Shown here piece after piece: positions 41,366-51,167 of a DNA stretch of 64,000 nucleotides. A program made the translations under genes and the position numbers. How positions within the stretch are numbered: the first letter of the stretch is position 1; the number at the start of each line of letters is the position of its first letter. A model generated the notes under the pieces. The model did not search any database, had not been told where the DNA came from, and saw only the letters and a list, made by a program, of their open reading frames with translations. Source of the DNA: Urinicoccus timonensis (GTDB taxonomy: Bacteria > Bacillota > Clostridia > Tissierellales > Peptoniphilaceae); assembly GCF_900232945.1 (NCBI RefSeq), contig NZ_OCTU01000001.1, positions 493,613 to 557,612 on the forward strand. Reading direction: 5' to 3'.

Positions 41366-42232
41366 CTATTTTGTAATTGTTACAGTTTGACTTGCTCCAT
41401 CCCAATCCACTTTTGCTCCAAGATTTTCAGAAATTAAACGTAAAGGTACAAAAGTCCGTCCTTGCTTAGCACTTGCAGGAACATCTAAGGTCTTTTCCTT
41501 TCCTTGCGCTAAATAAGACTTGGAGTTCAGCTTTAAGACAAGGAGTTTGTCTCCTATAGTAACCTCTTGTTTGGTCCCATTCCAATCTACTTTTGTTCCA
41601 AGGGCTTCAGAAATAAATCGAATCGGGACTAAGGTTCGGCCATTTTCAGCATAAGGTGCGACATCAGGAGTTAAAGTCTTGCCATTGACCACAATCTTTA
41701 TTCCTCCTGTTGCCTTAGGCAATGCTTTTGCAGGCTGTTGACTAAGAGTTTCTGAAACCTTCTTAGCCTTCGCCCAATCAAAGACTAAATAAGCTTTTTG
41801 CTCTCCAGCACCCTTTGCCCCTCCTTGCAGAGCATCCATAGCATCCACCCAAACAGCTACTAAAATTTTATCTTCTTTTAAGTTAGGTCTTGCAAATTCA
41901 TGATTTTTACAATATTCTCCCTGAATGGGTGTTTTTTTTGTTTCACTGCGATTTGAATCCTTATCTCCGTCATAGATAAATAAGTTAGTTAACTCCCCTT
42001 CCATACTCATAAACTCCATCTTTTTCATTTGAATATCGTATATGGCCTTGCCATCCTTTTCAACCACCCTGGCAATATGTTTTAAGGCTGGATTTCCCAT
42101 AGAATCTTTATCGATTTCGCCATATTTTTTTAATTGTACCGGTACATCATAAACTTCTTCACCTGCTGCAAAAGAAACCCCCGGTAAAAGCAGCCCTAAA
42201 ATTAGGGTAAAAAGCAATACTAATTTTTTCAT
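41366..42232 (-). CDS. Secreted NEAT-like protein with two copper-amine-oxidase N-terminal-type domains
   Basis: A 288-residue protein with a signal peptide (1-22). It has a NEAT-like domain (about 25-160) with YDVPVQLKKYG, SMGNPALKHIARV and the ending VWVDAMDALQGG...AYLVFDW. Two repeats of the CuAO-N1/stalk type follow (about 180-288), each with GRTLVPIRFISEALGTKVDW-like sequence. These stalk domains are common cell-wall modules in clostridia. ATG 42232 is chosen because GAGGAG lies 7 bases upstream and it starts the signal peptide. It is the last gene of the NEAT/haem operon. The domain lacks the usual haem-ligating YxxxY. Confidence 0.88.
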   Translation of the reverse strand: MKKLVLLFTLILGLLLPGVSFAAGEEVYDVPVQLKKYGEIDKDSMGNPALKHIARVVEKDGKAIYDIQMKKMEFMSMEGELTNLFIYDGDKDSNRSETKKTPIQGEYCKNHEFARPNLKEDKILVAVWVDAMDALQGGAKGAGEQKAYLVFDWAKAKKVSETLSQQPAKALPKATGGIKIVVNGKTLTPDVAPYAENGRTLVPIRFISEALGTKVDWNGTKQEVTIGDKLLVLKLNSKSYLAQGKEKTLDVPASAKQGRTFVPLRLISENLGAKVDWDGASQTVTITK

Positions 42233-42307
42233 CTTTATTCTCCTCTTTTTTCTTCTCTTCATCTACCTATTTCATTCCTTTGGCCGGTCTCCCGGCCAAA
42301 GATCTTT

Positions 42308-45300
42308 TTAATTATGGTCCACATTATAGAGAACTTGAGCTACTTGGGCTCTTGTAAAGATTCCCTTTGGAGCAAAATTTCCCTTTTCATTTCCCTTAAC
42401 TAAACCTAGTTTTGCCATTTCATTGACAGCATCTTTGGCCCAGGAAGAAATAGTTCCTTGGTCTGGGAAAGTTAGTTGGCTCTTTTCTTTTAAATTTTTA
42501 TTGACAACTTTTAAATACTTGGCCATAATCGTTGCCATTTCTTCCCGACTGATATCTCGTTTTGGTTGGAATATTCCGTCTCCAGCCCCTTGGACAATAC
42601 CATTTTCAGCTGCCCAGATAATATAGGGTGTATAATAAGTTCTCCCCACATCTTTAAAAGTATTTTTACTATATTGATTTGGGTCAATCCCTGCCATGCG
42701 ACCTAAAACTGTTACAAAGTCCCCTCGAGAAATCGGTGCTTCTGGTGCAAATTGATTATTGCCAATCCCCTCGAAATATCCTTTTTCAACAACATAGTTG
42801 ATGGCATCTTTTGCCCAATGCCCTTCGATATCGGTAAAGCCTTGTGACTTAGCTTGCTCCTTGGGTACAACTTGTTCAGAAATTTTTGTGTCTTCTACCC
42901 TTTTCGGTTCTTCTTTTTTTACACTTGTCTCTGAATATGATTTTCTACCCGGCTTATATGGTTTATTTGGATAACTTGGGTGATTCGGTGTGGAAGGAAC
43001 ATCTGGTTTTGAAGGAGTTGTTTCTTTTGTCCCCTTTTGTAGATTGTATTGACTTAAAGCATCTTTTAAGCTTTCTACCGCTTGATTGACTTCATCTTGG
43101 CTTGCTTGTTCTTTTCCAGCAATTTCTGTTGCAGTTTTTAAGGCTTGGTCGAAGGCAGTTTGAACTTCGGAGGTAACCCAGGTCTTGTCTTTCTCTACGT
43201 CTGTTCCATCCTTGCTAGTTATATCTGCTTGTTTTGTTGTTTTTGCTTTTTCTAAAATAGTCTTTAAGGCTGCTTTATCCACTGGTTTTGGACTTTCTTT
43301 TGTCCCCTTTAAGACAATTTTATCCACAGGTGCCTTCAACACTTCTTCTCTTCCTGCTTCCAACTTAGGCCATTGGTCAAAATTGGATCCATTTCCATGT
43401 TTAAAGAGAATCTTTCCATCTACAGTCTTTCCGTAAATGATTTGGTATTTTTCACCCTTAATTCCTTCTTGCTCAACGCGAGTTTTCCCTTTTTCTAAGT
43501 TTGGATCTTCTCTCTCAATGACCTTAAAATCAATATCTTCTAATTTTTTCACGTCCAGAAGGTCACGACTAAAGACCACATTCTTATCGTGGTCAACTAA
43601 CAACTTACAAGGTGTCTTTAGGTCATTTCGATAGCTTACTTCCATGGGGATTTCTGTATGCTTCTTACCTTCTAATGTAAATTGAAATTCTGTGGATTTA
43701 TCCGCTTGCGTTCCTAAGTCTTGAACCAAGACGTCTTTACCATTATAAGTTACCGATATTTTTTGTACCATTGAATTTAAAACACTATCTGCTGCAAAAT
43801 GCAGTTTATAGGTTGTCTTTGCTTCTTCCTCTTGAACTTGGACATAACCGCCCAAGAAGGGATTTGCAATAAATTCTATTTCTTCTCGATCTGGAATAAC
43901 CAACTTCCCAGGGTGGAAGTTTTGCGTATTTTGATTCACTTCTTTTTCATAAGCTAGTTTTTTTGCTTCATAAGCCTGCTTATTCCAAACACTTAAAACT
44001 TGATTTTGTACATCCTTAATGACTTCTTCCTTTGTCTCAATGGCTTTTCCTGTAATCACACCATTGATGGTTTTATACGTTCTAGAAACTTTCTTAAGAC
44101 CTGTAATGCCAGGCGTCTTCACTTGAACCAAACCTTCTGTCAATTGAGGGTCCTCTTCGAGAATAGTTTCATAATAGATCCGTTCATAACGGTCATCTGT
44201 TGTCTTTCCTTCAATTTGTTTATCAGATAAGTTTAACCAAGTTTTTTGAATGGCTGCTCCATCCCCTAAAATCTTTTGCATGGGTACTACTAAGGCAGTT
44301 AAGTCTATCCTATTTTGAACTCCTCCTGTTATTTCAAAGCGATAAACTCTTTTATTGCCATCTTTGCCTGCTAGGTATGCTTCTTTTACTTTCCCATTTG
44401 TATCTTTATACCAAAGTTGACCAACAGAAACCATTGGCTCATTAATGCCAAATTCTTTATCTACAAATTCATTAAAGGTCACTTGATAGCGAGTCTTTCC
44501 TTCCAACTCTTCCACAAGCACATTGTGGTCAAGGGTTGTGTTGGCCATGGATGGTGCCCCTGCTTCATGATAATGTTCTGCCATTCCGTAAATCGTTTTT
44601 GGGTTTGTCAAAGGATCTACCGGGCTTGCTGGATCTGTTTTTGGCATATTTGGAATACCAGGCTCTTCTTCAGGGAACCCATCCATGGGGGTGTTTCCAC
44701 CATAGATTCTTAACATCGCCGGTTGTTGCCCCGCACCAGGTGTTCCGCCAGCAATGGAGTCCATGGCATCTACCCAAACAACAAGCCCTACTTCTCTTTT
44801 TTCTTTCACTGCTTCCAGGGGCACATCAAAAGTAAATTTAGTGAAATATTCTTTTTCCTTGCCTTCCTTGTCTTTAAAAGCTTTTTTCTCCGATCCAAGT
44901 GCTGGGATTAAATTATCCTTTTTCGCATGATTATATTTCGTCCCTTCTTTAATAACAAATATGTTGGTTAGCCCTCCAAATATGCCACTAAAGTCAATGG
45001 GTTTTACCGATAAGTTAATGGTGGCCTTGCCATCTTTAACTGTAACCGTTGCATCTTGGGTCAAGGCCTTATTTCCCATAGATGCTTTATTTTCATAATA
45101 ATTTTTTAGATCTACCTTTACTGGGTAGACTCCATCTTGGATCTTTTGAGGATCTTCGGGACTCGGGGGAGTATCTGGTTTTGTCGTATCTCGAACTTGT
45201 AAAACGACTTCTTTATACTCATAGTCCGTTCCTACATAAGGGAGCGCATGGATTTTTAAAGGCACTTCTTTTCTTACTTTCCCCGGCAAGACAAAACGGA

Positions 45301-46819
45301 AAAAACGATCTGGGCCTGCTTGGGTCATTTCGGCTTTATATTCCTTCCCATCCAAAAGGGCACTGACTGCATCCGTATAGCACATATAGTCATCATCGCT
45401 TTTTTTAAATTGATTCCCAAATCCAATTTTATAAACCGTAATCCCTTTATCTTCAAATTCTTCATATTCTATTTCTTGACTCCAAAATTCGTTGGATGTA
45501 TCTAATTTTTCTTTTTCATCTGTCTCTTCTGGATCATAGTCTTTTTTATAAAAAGCTGCATCTTCAACGGTAACAGACTTGTCTGTAAATTTGGGGATTT
45601 CCGATGTAGGGTCACTTGGTCTTTCTTTTGTCCCTATTTGAATACCTGCTTCAAAAGTTTCTATTGCTTGATCTAGGCTGTCTTTTGCTGCATTGATGTC
45701 TTCTTGGCTTGCTTCTAGATCCTTCAGGACAGTTTCTGTTTCTCCAATGGCTTTTTCTAAAGCTTCTTTGGCTGTTTTTACAATAAATTTTGTTCCTTTT
45801 TCTACTTGATCTGCACTTTCTGCAACAATTAAGCCTTCACTTGTTTTCAATTTTTCCTTGGCCTTGGCAAGATCTTGTTCTAAGGCAGTTTTGTCTACAG
45901 AAGCTGCTTCTTCCCACTTAGCACTTAACTTTAAGTCTCCTGTAACGGGAGTAGAAAAGTCAAATTCTTGGTCTCCTTGATACCATCCTTTAAAGACATA
46001 GGTCTTTTTTTCTGCCTTTTCTTCCCTTTGGATCCGCATTCCCTTAGAAAATTCTCTAGGTTCCACGGCTTGTTTACCTTTTATCACCATTTGGGTTGGA
46101 GCAAGCTGGTTTTGATCATTTTTATACTTACTGGAAAAAGCTACAGTATAGAGATCATCAGCAGCCTCTTTCTCCACTTCAATTTTATGGGAAAAATCAA
46201 AGGTCAATTTAGCGTTTTGTTCTCCCTTACCTGCTTTTCCAGGTTCATAAGGGCTCTTTCCACCATTAGCTATAGAATCCATAGCGTCTACCCAAACCTT
46301 TACCCAGGCAAAGCCCTCTTTTTCTAAGAAATCTTTTTGTAGAGTAAAGCGAAGTTGCTTGGGAAATTCCCTGGGTTTTCCTGTTAAATCTGTATCCATA
46401 TGGGTTCGAACGACTTGCATTTCTATAGCTTGTGTTTTGGGATCGTTATATTCATAGTGGTTGTCTTTATAATAAAAGATCTTGGTAACATGGCCAAACA
46501 TATTCATAAAGGAGAGACCATCTAAAAAGAAGTCCACTGTTGCCATGTCTCCTTGAACTGTTACTAATGCTGTTTTTACTAGGGCGCCATTCCCCATGGA
46601 TGCTCTACCTGGATCATAGGCATGCATCAGTTTCACAGGAACTAAATATCTTTGCGTAGTTTCTACCTTCTTTTCTTCCCCAAGAGCTGCCTGAATCGCC
46701 GGCTTGGGGTTAGGTAATCCCTCTTGACTATCTTGTGCATAAATGGGCATGGAGCCTATGAGAAGTATTCCTGCTAAGGTTGCAGAGCAAAACCGCTCCC
46801 ATTCTTTTTGATTTTTCAT
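42308..46819 (-). CDS. Giant SLH-anchored NEAT surface protein
   Basis: A 1503-residue protein with a signal peptide (1-28) and a NEAT-like domain (about 45-215; SMGNGALVKTALV, VWVDAMDSIANGG). Next are a Listeria-Bacteroides (Flg_new) repeat (about 225-300; YVFKGWYQGDQEFDFS) and a FIVAR-like helical segment (about 305-390). Further NEAT-like domains lie at about 560-715 (SMGNKALTQDATV, VWVDAMDSIAGG) and 745-890 (SMANTTLDHNVLV). Two G5-like segments are present (VKTPGITGLKKVSRTYKT; VEQEGIKGEKYQIIYGKT), then a second FIVAR-like segment. A Pro/Lys-rich spacer precedes three SLH domains (about 1320-1503). The start at 46819 follows GGAG. It is probably a surface receptor for haem or another tetrapyrrole. 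Confidence 0.9.
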   Translation of the reverse strand: MKNQKEWERFCSATLAGILLIGSMPIYAQDSQEGLPNPKPAIQAALGEEKKVETTQRYLVPVKLMHAYDPGRASMGNGALVKTALVTVQGDMATVDFFLDGLSFMNMFGHVTKIFYYKDNHYEYNDPKTQAIEMQVVRTHMDTDLTGKPREFPKQLRFTLQKDFLEKEGFAWVKVWVDAMDSIANGGKSPYEPGKAGKGEQNAKLTFDFSHKIEVEKEAADDLYTVAFSSKYKNDQNQLAPTQMVIKGKQAVEPREFSKGMRIQREEKAEKKTYVFKGWYQGDQEFDFSTPVTGDLKLSAKWEEAASVDKTALEQDLAKAKEKLKTSEGLIVAESADQVEKGTKFIVKTAKEALEKAIGETETVLKDLEASQEDINAAKDSLDQAIETFEAGIQIGTKERPSDPTSEIPKFTDKSVTVEDAAFYKKDYDPEETDEKEKLDTSNEFWSQEIEYEEFEDKGITVYKIGFGNQFKKSDDDYMCYTDAVSALLDGKEYKAEMTQAGPDRFFRFVLPGKVRKEVPLKIHALPYVGTDYEYKEVVLQVRDTTKPDTPPSPEDPQKIQDGVYPVKVDLKNYYENKASMGNKALTQDATVTVKDGKATINLSVKPIDFSGIFGGLTNIFVIKEGTKYNHAKKDNLIPALGSEKKAFKDKEGKEKEYFTKFTFDVPLEAVKEKREVGLVVWVDAMDSIAGGTPGAGQQPAMLRIYGGNTPMDGFPEEEPGIPNMPKTDPASPVDPLTNPKTIYGMAEHYHEAGAPSMANTTLDHNVLVEELEGKTRYQVTFNEFVDKEFGINEPMVSVGQLWYKDTNGKVKEAYLAGKDGNKRVYRFEITGGVQNRIDLTALVVPMQKILGDGAAIQKTWLNLSDKQIEGKTTDDRYERIYYETILEEDPQLTEGLVQVKTPGITGLKKVSRTYKTINGVITGKAIETKEEVIKDVQNQVLSVWNKQAYEAKKLAYEKEVNQNTQNFHPGKLVIPDREEIEFIANPFLGGYVQVQEEEAKTTYKLHFAADSVLNSMVQKISVTYNGKDVLVQDLGTQADKSTEFQFTLEGKKHTEIPMEVSYRNDLKTPCKLLVDHDKNVVFSRDLLDVKKLEDIDFKVIEREDPNLEKGKTRVEQEGIKGEKYQIIYGKTVDGKILFKHGNGSNFDQWPKLEAGREEVLKAPVDKIVLKGTKESPKPVDKAALKTILEKAKTTKQADITSKDGTDVEKDKTWVTSEVQTAFDQALKTATEIAGKEQASQDEVNQAVESLKDALSQYNLQKGTKETTPSKPDVPSTPNHPSYPNKPYKPGRKSYSETSVKKEEPKRVEDTKISEQVVPKEQAKSQGFTDIEGHWAKDAINYVVEKGYFEGIGNNQFAPEAPISRGDFVTVLGRMAGIDPNQYSKNTFKDVGRTYYTPYIIWAAENGIVQGAGDGIFQPKRDISREEMATIMAKYLKVVNKNLKEKSQLTFPDQGTISSWAKDAVNEMAKLGLVKGNEKGNFAPKGIFTRAQVAQVLYNVDHN

Positions 46820-46877
46820 TTTTTCTCCTTTCAAATACAATCAAACTTTTATCCTTTGATGTGTTCTTTCTTTTTAC

Positions 46878-48890
46878 TTAATGGTGGTCAATATTATAGA
46901 GGACTTGAGCAACTTGGGCTCTTGTGAAAGGTCCTCTGGGTTCAAAATTCCCCTTGTCTGTTCCTTTGACTAGGCCGAGTTTTGCCATCTCTAGGACAGC
47001 ATCTTTCGCCCAAGGGGAGATTTCTTCTTGGTCAGCAAAACTTGCTGCTTGTTTTTCTTTTATGGTTCTCCCGGTAGCCTTTAAAAAGTTTCGTATCATT
47101 AGGGCCATTTCTTCTCGGCTGATGGTTCGATTTGGATCGTACTTTCCATCCCCTACACCTTGGACAATCTGTTTCTTTGCTGCCCATTCCACATAGGGAC
47201 CGTAATAGCTAGAAATGGCTACGTCAGAAAAGCTAGAAGAGGAATAATCTTTTGTCTTCACTTGGGCCATTCGTCCTAAGACGGTTACAAACTGACCTCT
47301 CGTTGTGGTTTCATCTGGGGCAAATTTGCCTCCCCCGATTCCCATAAAGTAGCCTTTACTGGTAACGTAGTCAATGGCTGTTTTTGCCCAATGCCCGTTT
47401 GTGTCACTGAATCCCGTTTTTGATTTTATGGCTGTTTCTTGGCTAGTCACTGTTTTTTGGGTTTCTGTTTGCTTAAATGGGTCGGTATTAGTAGTCGTTT
47501 GACTATTTTGGAAACCAGCTTGAAAGAGATTGTTATTATTGGCGGTTCCGGACCGAGATACTTCTTTGGCTTGATTCCAGTTGAGGGATAAAATTGCTTC
47601 TTGGGCTCCCTTTCCTTTTATCAAGGGGTTCCCATGTTCTGTATCTGAAGCAATATGGTCCATGGCATCTACCCAAACCTTAATCCGCACTTTATCCGCC
47701 TTCTTATTCATAATCCAAGACCAGGTGTTATTGGCTCCCTGGTTTGCTTGCCTTTCTCCCCCATCTAAGATAAAAAGATTGTAGAGGTTCCCAGTTAAAG
47801 TCTTTCCTCCAAAGTTTCTTTGCATAGGTCCAAATTGAACGTTATAGCGGCATTGGTTTTTGGACACTTCAACATAGGCTGTATGGTTGATGGCATTATT
47901 GGCCATGGAATAACCGGAGTCAAAGGCCTTTAAAACTTCCACTGGTACTTGATAGGTAATGACATTTGCTTGTTGTTGGTTGTTGTTTCCTGGATTAAGG
48001 TTGTTGCCGTTTTGATTTCCCGTATCAGTATTAAAATTATTTCCTCCACTATTTCCACCATTAGAGGGTGCCTGTGCCTTTACAAGACCTTCATAAGCTG
48101 ATTTTAAGTTCTTAACTGCCTCATCAATTACTTTTTGACTGGCATCTAGCCCCAGCAGGGTTAAGGCATTTTGATAGGCCTTGACATATCGCGTATTGGA
48201 TTCATAGGTATAGGCTTCTCCTCCTGCATTGCCATAATCTTGGATTGCCTTAATCAAGGCTTTTTTGTCGGCTATTCCTGGTTGAGGACTAGGAGGTTCT
48301 TCTCCTCCTTCCAAGTCTTCTTTCATTCCTGTAAGGTCAAAAACTAACTTTGCATTTTGCGCTCCAGCACCTTGGGTGATCTTGTCATAAGATGCCTCCC
48401 CTTGCATATCCGAATTTAAAGCATCCATGGCATCTACATTGACTTGGACCCAAATGCACTCGGCCTGTAAAAAAGCCTTTTGATCCATCTCAAATCGAAG
48501 TACTTTTGGAAAGGTATGGAACTTTCCATCTAAGCCCTTATCTTGCATTGTCTCGACAACTTCCATGGGGCTTGTCTCTGTTCCCGGAAAATTATTGTCT
48601 CTATAGGTAAATAACTTGGTTAAGTGTCCATACATCTTCATAAATTCTAGACCTTTAAAGGTTAAGTCTACTTGGACTTTCCCATCCTTAACCACTACCT
48701 TAGCTTGGTGAATTAAAGCACCATTTCCCATGGATGCTTTACCTGGATCATAGGCATGCATCAATTGCACGGGAACCGTATAGGTTTTTTGGGCTTGGTC
48801 TTCTTCTTTTGCTTCTGCAAAGGCAAGCGTGGGCATTTGTAAAAAAATGATAAGGAAGGCCAATACCCAGGCCATTATCTTTTTTTTCAA
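46878..48890 (-). CDS. SLH-anchored protein with two NEAT-like domains
   Basis: A 670-residue protein with a signal peptide (1-26; TLAFA). NEAT-like domain 1 (about 35-195) has VPVQLMHAYDPGKASMGNGAL and VNVDAMDALNSD. A FIVAR-like helical region (about 210-275), an Asn/Gly-rich linker (about 277-310), NEAT-like domain 2 (about 315-460; SMANNAINHTAYV, VWVDAMDHIASD) and three SLH domains (about 500-670; FSDTNGHWAKTAIDYV, FSDVAISSYYGPYVEWAA) follow. The N-terminal domain is closely similar to that of the 1503-residue neighbour, suggesting tandem duplication. It lies 14 bases downstream of the flavodoxin gene in the same operon. Confidence 0.9.
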   Translation of the reverse strand: MKKKIMAWVLAFLIIFLQMPTLAFAEAKEEDQAQKTYTVPVQLMHAYDPGKASMGNGALIHQAKVVVKDGKVQVDLTFKGLEFMKMYGHLTKLFTYRDNNFPGTETSPMEVVETMQDKGLDGKFHTFPKVLRFEMDQKAFLQAECIWVQVNVDAMDALNSDMQGEASYDKITQGAGAQNAKLVFDLTGMKEDLEGGEEPPSPQPGIADKKALIKAIQDYGNAGGEAYTYESNTRYVKAYQNALTLLGLDASQKVIDEAVKNLKSAYEGLVKAQAPSNGGNSGGNNFNTDTGNQNGNNLNPGNNNQQQANVITYQVPVEVLKAFDSGYSMANNAINHTAYVEVSKNQCRYNVQFGPMQRNFGGKTLTGNLYNLFILDGGERQANQGANNTWSWIMNKKADKVRIKVWVDAMDHIASDTEHGNPLIKGKGAQEAILSLNWNQAKEVSRSGTANNNNLFQAGFQNSQTTTNTDPFKQTETQKTVTSQETAIKSKTGFSDTNGHWAKTAIDYVTSKGYFMGIGGGKFAPDETTTRGQFVTVLGRMAQVKTKDYSSSSFSDVAISSYYGPYVEWAAKKQIVQGVGDGKYDPNRTISREEMALMIRNFLKATGRTIKEKQAASFADQEEISPWAKDAVLEMAKLGLVKGTDKGNFEPRGPFTRAQVAQVLYNIDHH

Positions 48891-48904
48891 GTTTTCCTCC
48901 TTAC

Positions 48905-49423
48905 TTATTTCTTTAAATTTTCAACTTGCTTAAAAAAGTAGTCTCCTGCTTCTTTAAGCTCCTCTTTTGTTGCATATCTAGATTCTTTTCCCGTTTGAAC
49001 CATCTGATCTCGAATGGATTTGGGGATGATCTTAGAGCTAAATCCCTCCATCTTTTTTAAAAGTTTGGGGTCTACTTTTCCAGGGCAAAGGTAAGTCCCT
49101 AAGGAATTTTTCCCTTTCAACAATTCTTCCAAATTCTTCTGGACCTTAACCCCATGATCTGAATAAGGCATGGCTCCCAAAGTAGCAAAGAGACCTAGGT
49201 TTTTTTGTCTCGTTGCTTCAATGACCTTTAAGGCTGCTTTGTTGGGCTTGGCCTTATCTATCCAGGCACCAATTAAGGCATAGTCATAGTCTTCTGGGGG
49301 ACGATGGTGTCCAATTTCTTGAAGATCTAAATCCAATCCTCTTTTCTTGAAATTAGTATAGATGGCCTGAGCCATTGTTTTGGTATTTCCCGTCAGGGAT
49401 GAATAGAGAATGAGCCCTTTCAT
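48905..49423 (-). CDS. Flavodoxin-family protein
   Basis: A 172-residue FMN-binding protein. The phosphate loop is LYSSLTGNTKTMAQAI (residues 6-21). YDYALIGAWIDKAKPN (near 50) and LGLFATLGAMPYSDHG (near 75) are the other FMN-contacting loops. It starts right after the ABC ATPase stop codon and sits inside the NEAT/importer operon. I infer an electron-donating role in reducing haem iron or opening the porphyrin in an anaerobe, as no haem oxygenase gene is present. Direct evidence is lacking. Confidence 0.9.
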   Translation of the reverse strand: MKGLILYSSLTGNTKTMAQAIYTNFKKRGLDLDLQEIGHHRPPEDYDYALIGAWIDKAKPNKAALKVIEATRQKNLGLFATLGAMPYSDHGVKVQKNLEELLKGKNSLGTYLCPGKVDPKLLKKMEGFSSKIIPKSIRDQMVQTGKESRYATKEELKEAGDYFFKQVENLKK

Positions 49424-50188
49424 TTACACCTCCTTAGCTGTAATGTAGCTTTTCCCTTCTAGTTGAACCAACTTAAGGGGGGTATCGTACAATTGACTGA
49501 TTTTCTCTTCTGTTAAAACTTCTTGGGGTGTCCCTTGAAAGACCACTTCCCCTTGTTCTAATCCAATAATTTCATGGGAAAAGTGAATCGACTGATTAAT
49601 ATCATGAAGAACCATAACAATCGTTTTTCCTAAGCTTTGATTGAGGTCTTTAATGAGTTTTAAGACTTCAATTTGATATTTGATATCTAGATAGGTGGTG
49701 GGCTCATCTAAAAATAAATAGTGACTATCTTGAGCCAAAGCCATGGCAATCCATGCTCTTTGAATTTGACCGCCAGATAGCGTTCCAATTTTTCGGTCTT
49801 TTAACTCATCTAAACCGCAAAGATGAATGGCTTCTTCTACTGCTTCAAAATCTTCTTGGCTGGGCCTTGCCATAAAAGCAATATAAGGTGTACGCCCATA
49901 AGACACTAAGTCTTTTACTGTCAGGTCTGCCTGAATTTGGTTTTTTTGTTGAACAATCGCCACTTTTTTAGCAAATTCTTTTCGTGGTATTCGTTGAATA
50001 GACATCTTGCCTAGGCGAATGACTCCGTGCTTTGGATCTAAGTTCTTAGTGCAAAGTTTTAATAGGGTGGATTTTCCACAACCATTGGCTCCTAGCAGAG
50101 TCGTAATTTTTCCTTCCTTAAATTGGAGATTCAGGTCTTTTAAAACTGTTTTTTTGCCATAGGCGAAATAGAGATGGTTAATTTCCAT
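49424..50188 (-). CDS. Haem/iron-chelate ABC transporter ATPase
   Basis: A 254-residue FecE/FhuC-type ATPase with Walker A GANGCGKSTLLK (near residue 34), signature TLSGGQIQRAWIAMAL, Walker B YLFLDEPTTYLD and H-loop VLHDINQSIHFSHE. The start at 50188 (MEINHLYFAYG) is chosen because GGAGGG lies 7 bases upstream; the upstream TTG lies inside that site. It overlaps the permease gene by 11 bases. It powers the adjacent IsdEF-like importer. Confidence 0.94.
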   Translation of the reverse strand: MEINHLYFAYGKKTVLKDLNLQFKEGKITTLLGANGCGKSTLLKLCTKNLDPKHGVIRLGKMSIQRIPRKEFAKKVAIVQQKNQIQADLTVKDLVSYGRTPYIAFMARPSQEDFEAVEEAIHLCGLDELKDRKIGTLSGGQIQRAWIAMALAQDSHYLFLDEPTTYLDIKYQIEVLKLIKDLNQSLGKTIVMVLHDINQSIHFSHEIIGLEQGEVVFQGTPQEVLTEEKISQLYDTPLKLVQLEGKSYITAKEV

Positions 50189-51167
50189 AGGTCTTCCCTC
50201 CAATCTTTAAGAGGATAATAAAGAAGATTCCACCAAAAACCGTCATAACGACTGAGGCTTTTACCTCATAGGGATAAGCTATCACTCTTCCTAAGGTGTC
50301 GGAAAAAAGTAGGATAATCGCTCCTAATAACATGGAAAAGGGTAAGAGGTGTTTATGGTTCGATCCCACAAGAATTCGTCCAATATGTGGAACAATAAGA
50401 CCTAAAAAGCCTATAACTCCAACAATGGCTGTGGATACTGAAGCTAAAACGATGGCAATTAGAGCCACTAAGAATCGATCCCTATTTACATTTACGCCCA
50501 AAGACTTTGCCGTATCATCTTCTAGAGAAAGAAGATTGCAAGTTCGCATTGTTAAAAGTGACACTAGCAAACCGATAATTCCATAAATCGCCATTACTTT
50601 CACATCTACCCAGGTTTTTTGGGCAATATTCCCCTCAATGATGGATTGGACGTTTGTTAATGTCCCCCCATTCATAGCTTTTAGGGCATCGGTAATACCT
50701 ATAAGGGTCATGTTTAGAGCTACCCCCACCAGAATGAGTTTAATGGGGTTGGACCCTCCTTGCCAAGCTAGGGAATAGATCAAAAGATAGGCCAAAACAC
50801 CTCCAATCACAGACAAGCCTGGAATAGCGTAAAATAACGTCGGAAATAAAAAAGTGATCAGAGTTGCTGTTAAGTAGGCTGCTGAAGAGATTCCAATAAT
50901 GCCAGGATCCGTTAGGGGGTTTTGCATCACCGCTTGAAGTAGAACTCCTGAAGTAGCTAAGGCAGCTCCTGCTATGACGGCAATAATAATCCTGGGAAAC
51001 CGGAGGTCAAAAACAGTAGCCACTTCGGAATCATAATCTAGAAAGAGTCCCCTTACTAATTTTGATAGGGACATTTCAATAGATCCTGTCTTTGCAGAAT
51101 AGAGAATTAGGAGAATGAGCAGTAAAATAACGCCTCCATAAAGGGAAATGGCCTTAGTCTTTTTCAT
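50178..51167 (-). CDS. FecCD-family permease (IsdF-like)
   Basis: A 329-residue membrane permease with about ten membrane segments. LRFPRIIIAVIAGAALATSGVLLQAVMQNPL and GVIGFLGLIVPHIGRILVG are family hallmarks. It is intact, unlike the interrupted homologue at 29205-30242. It overlaps the binding-protein gene by 14 bases and the ATPase gene by 11. It forms the channel of the haem/iron importer. Confidence 0.94.
   Translation of the reverse strand: MKKTKAISLYGGVILLLILLILYSAKTGSIEMSLSKLVRGLFLDYDSEVATVFDLRFPRIIIAVIAGAALATSGVLLQAVMQNPLTDPGIIGISSAAYLTATLITFLFPTLFYAIPGLSVIGGVLAYLLIYSLAWQGGSNPIKLILVGVALNMTLIGITDALKAMNGGTLTNVQSIIEGNIAQKTWVDVKVMAIYGIIGLLVSLLTMRTCNLLSLEDDTAKSLGVNVNRDRFLVALIAIVLASVSTAIVGVIGFLGLIVPHIGRILVGSNHKHLLPFSMLLGAIILLFSDTLGRVIAYPYEVKASVVMTVFGGIFFIILLKIGGKTYGN

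Noticed and set aside
42308-48890. Plus-strand frames within the large NEAT genes
   Set aside because: They are antisense shadows with hydrophobic, low-complexity translations and no ribosome binding sites.
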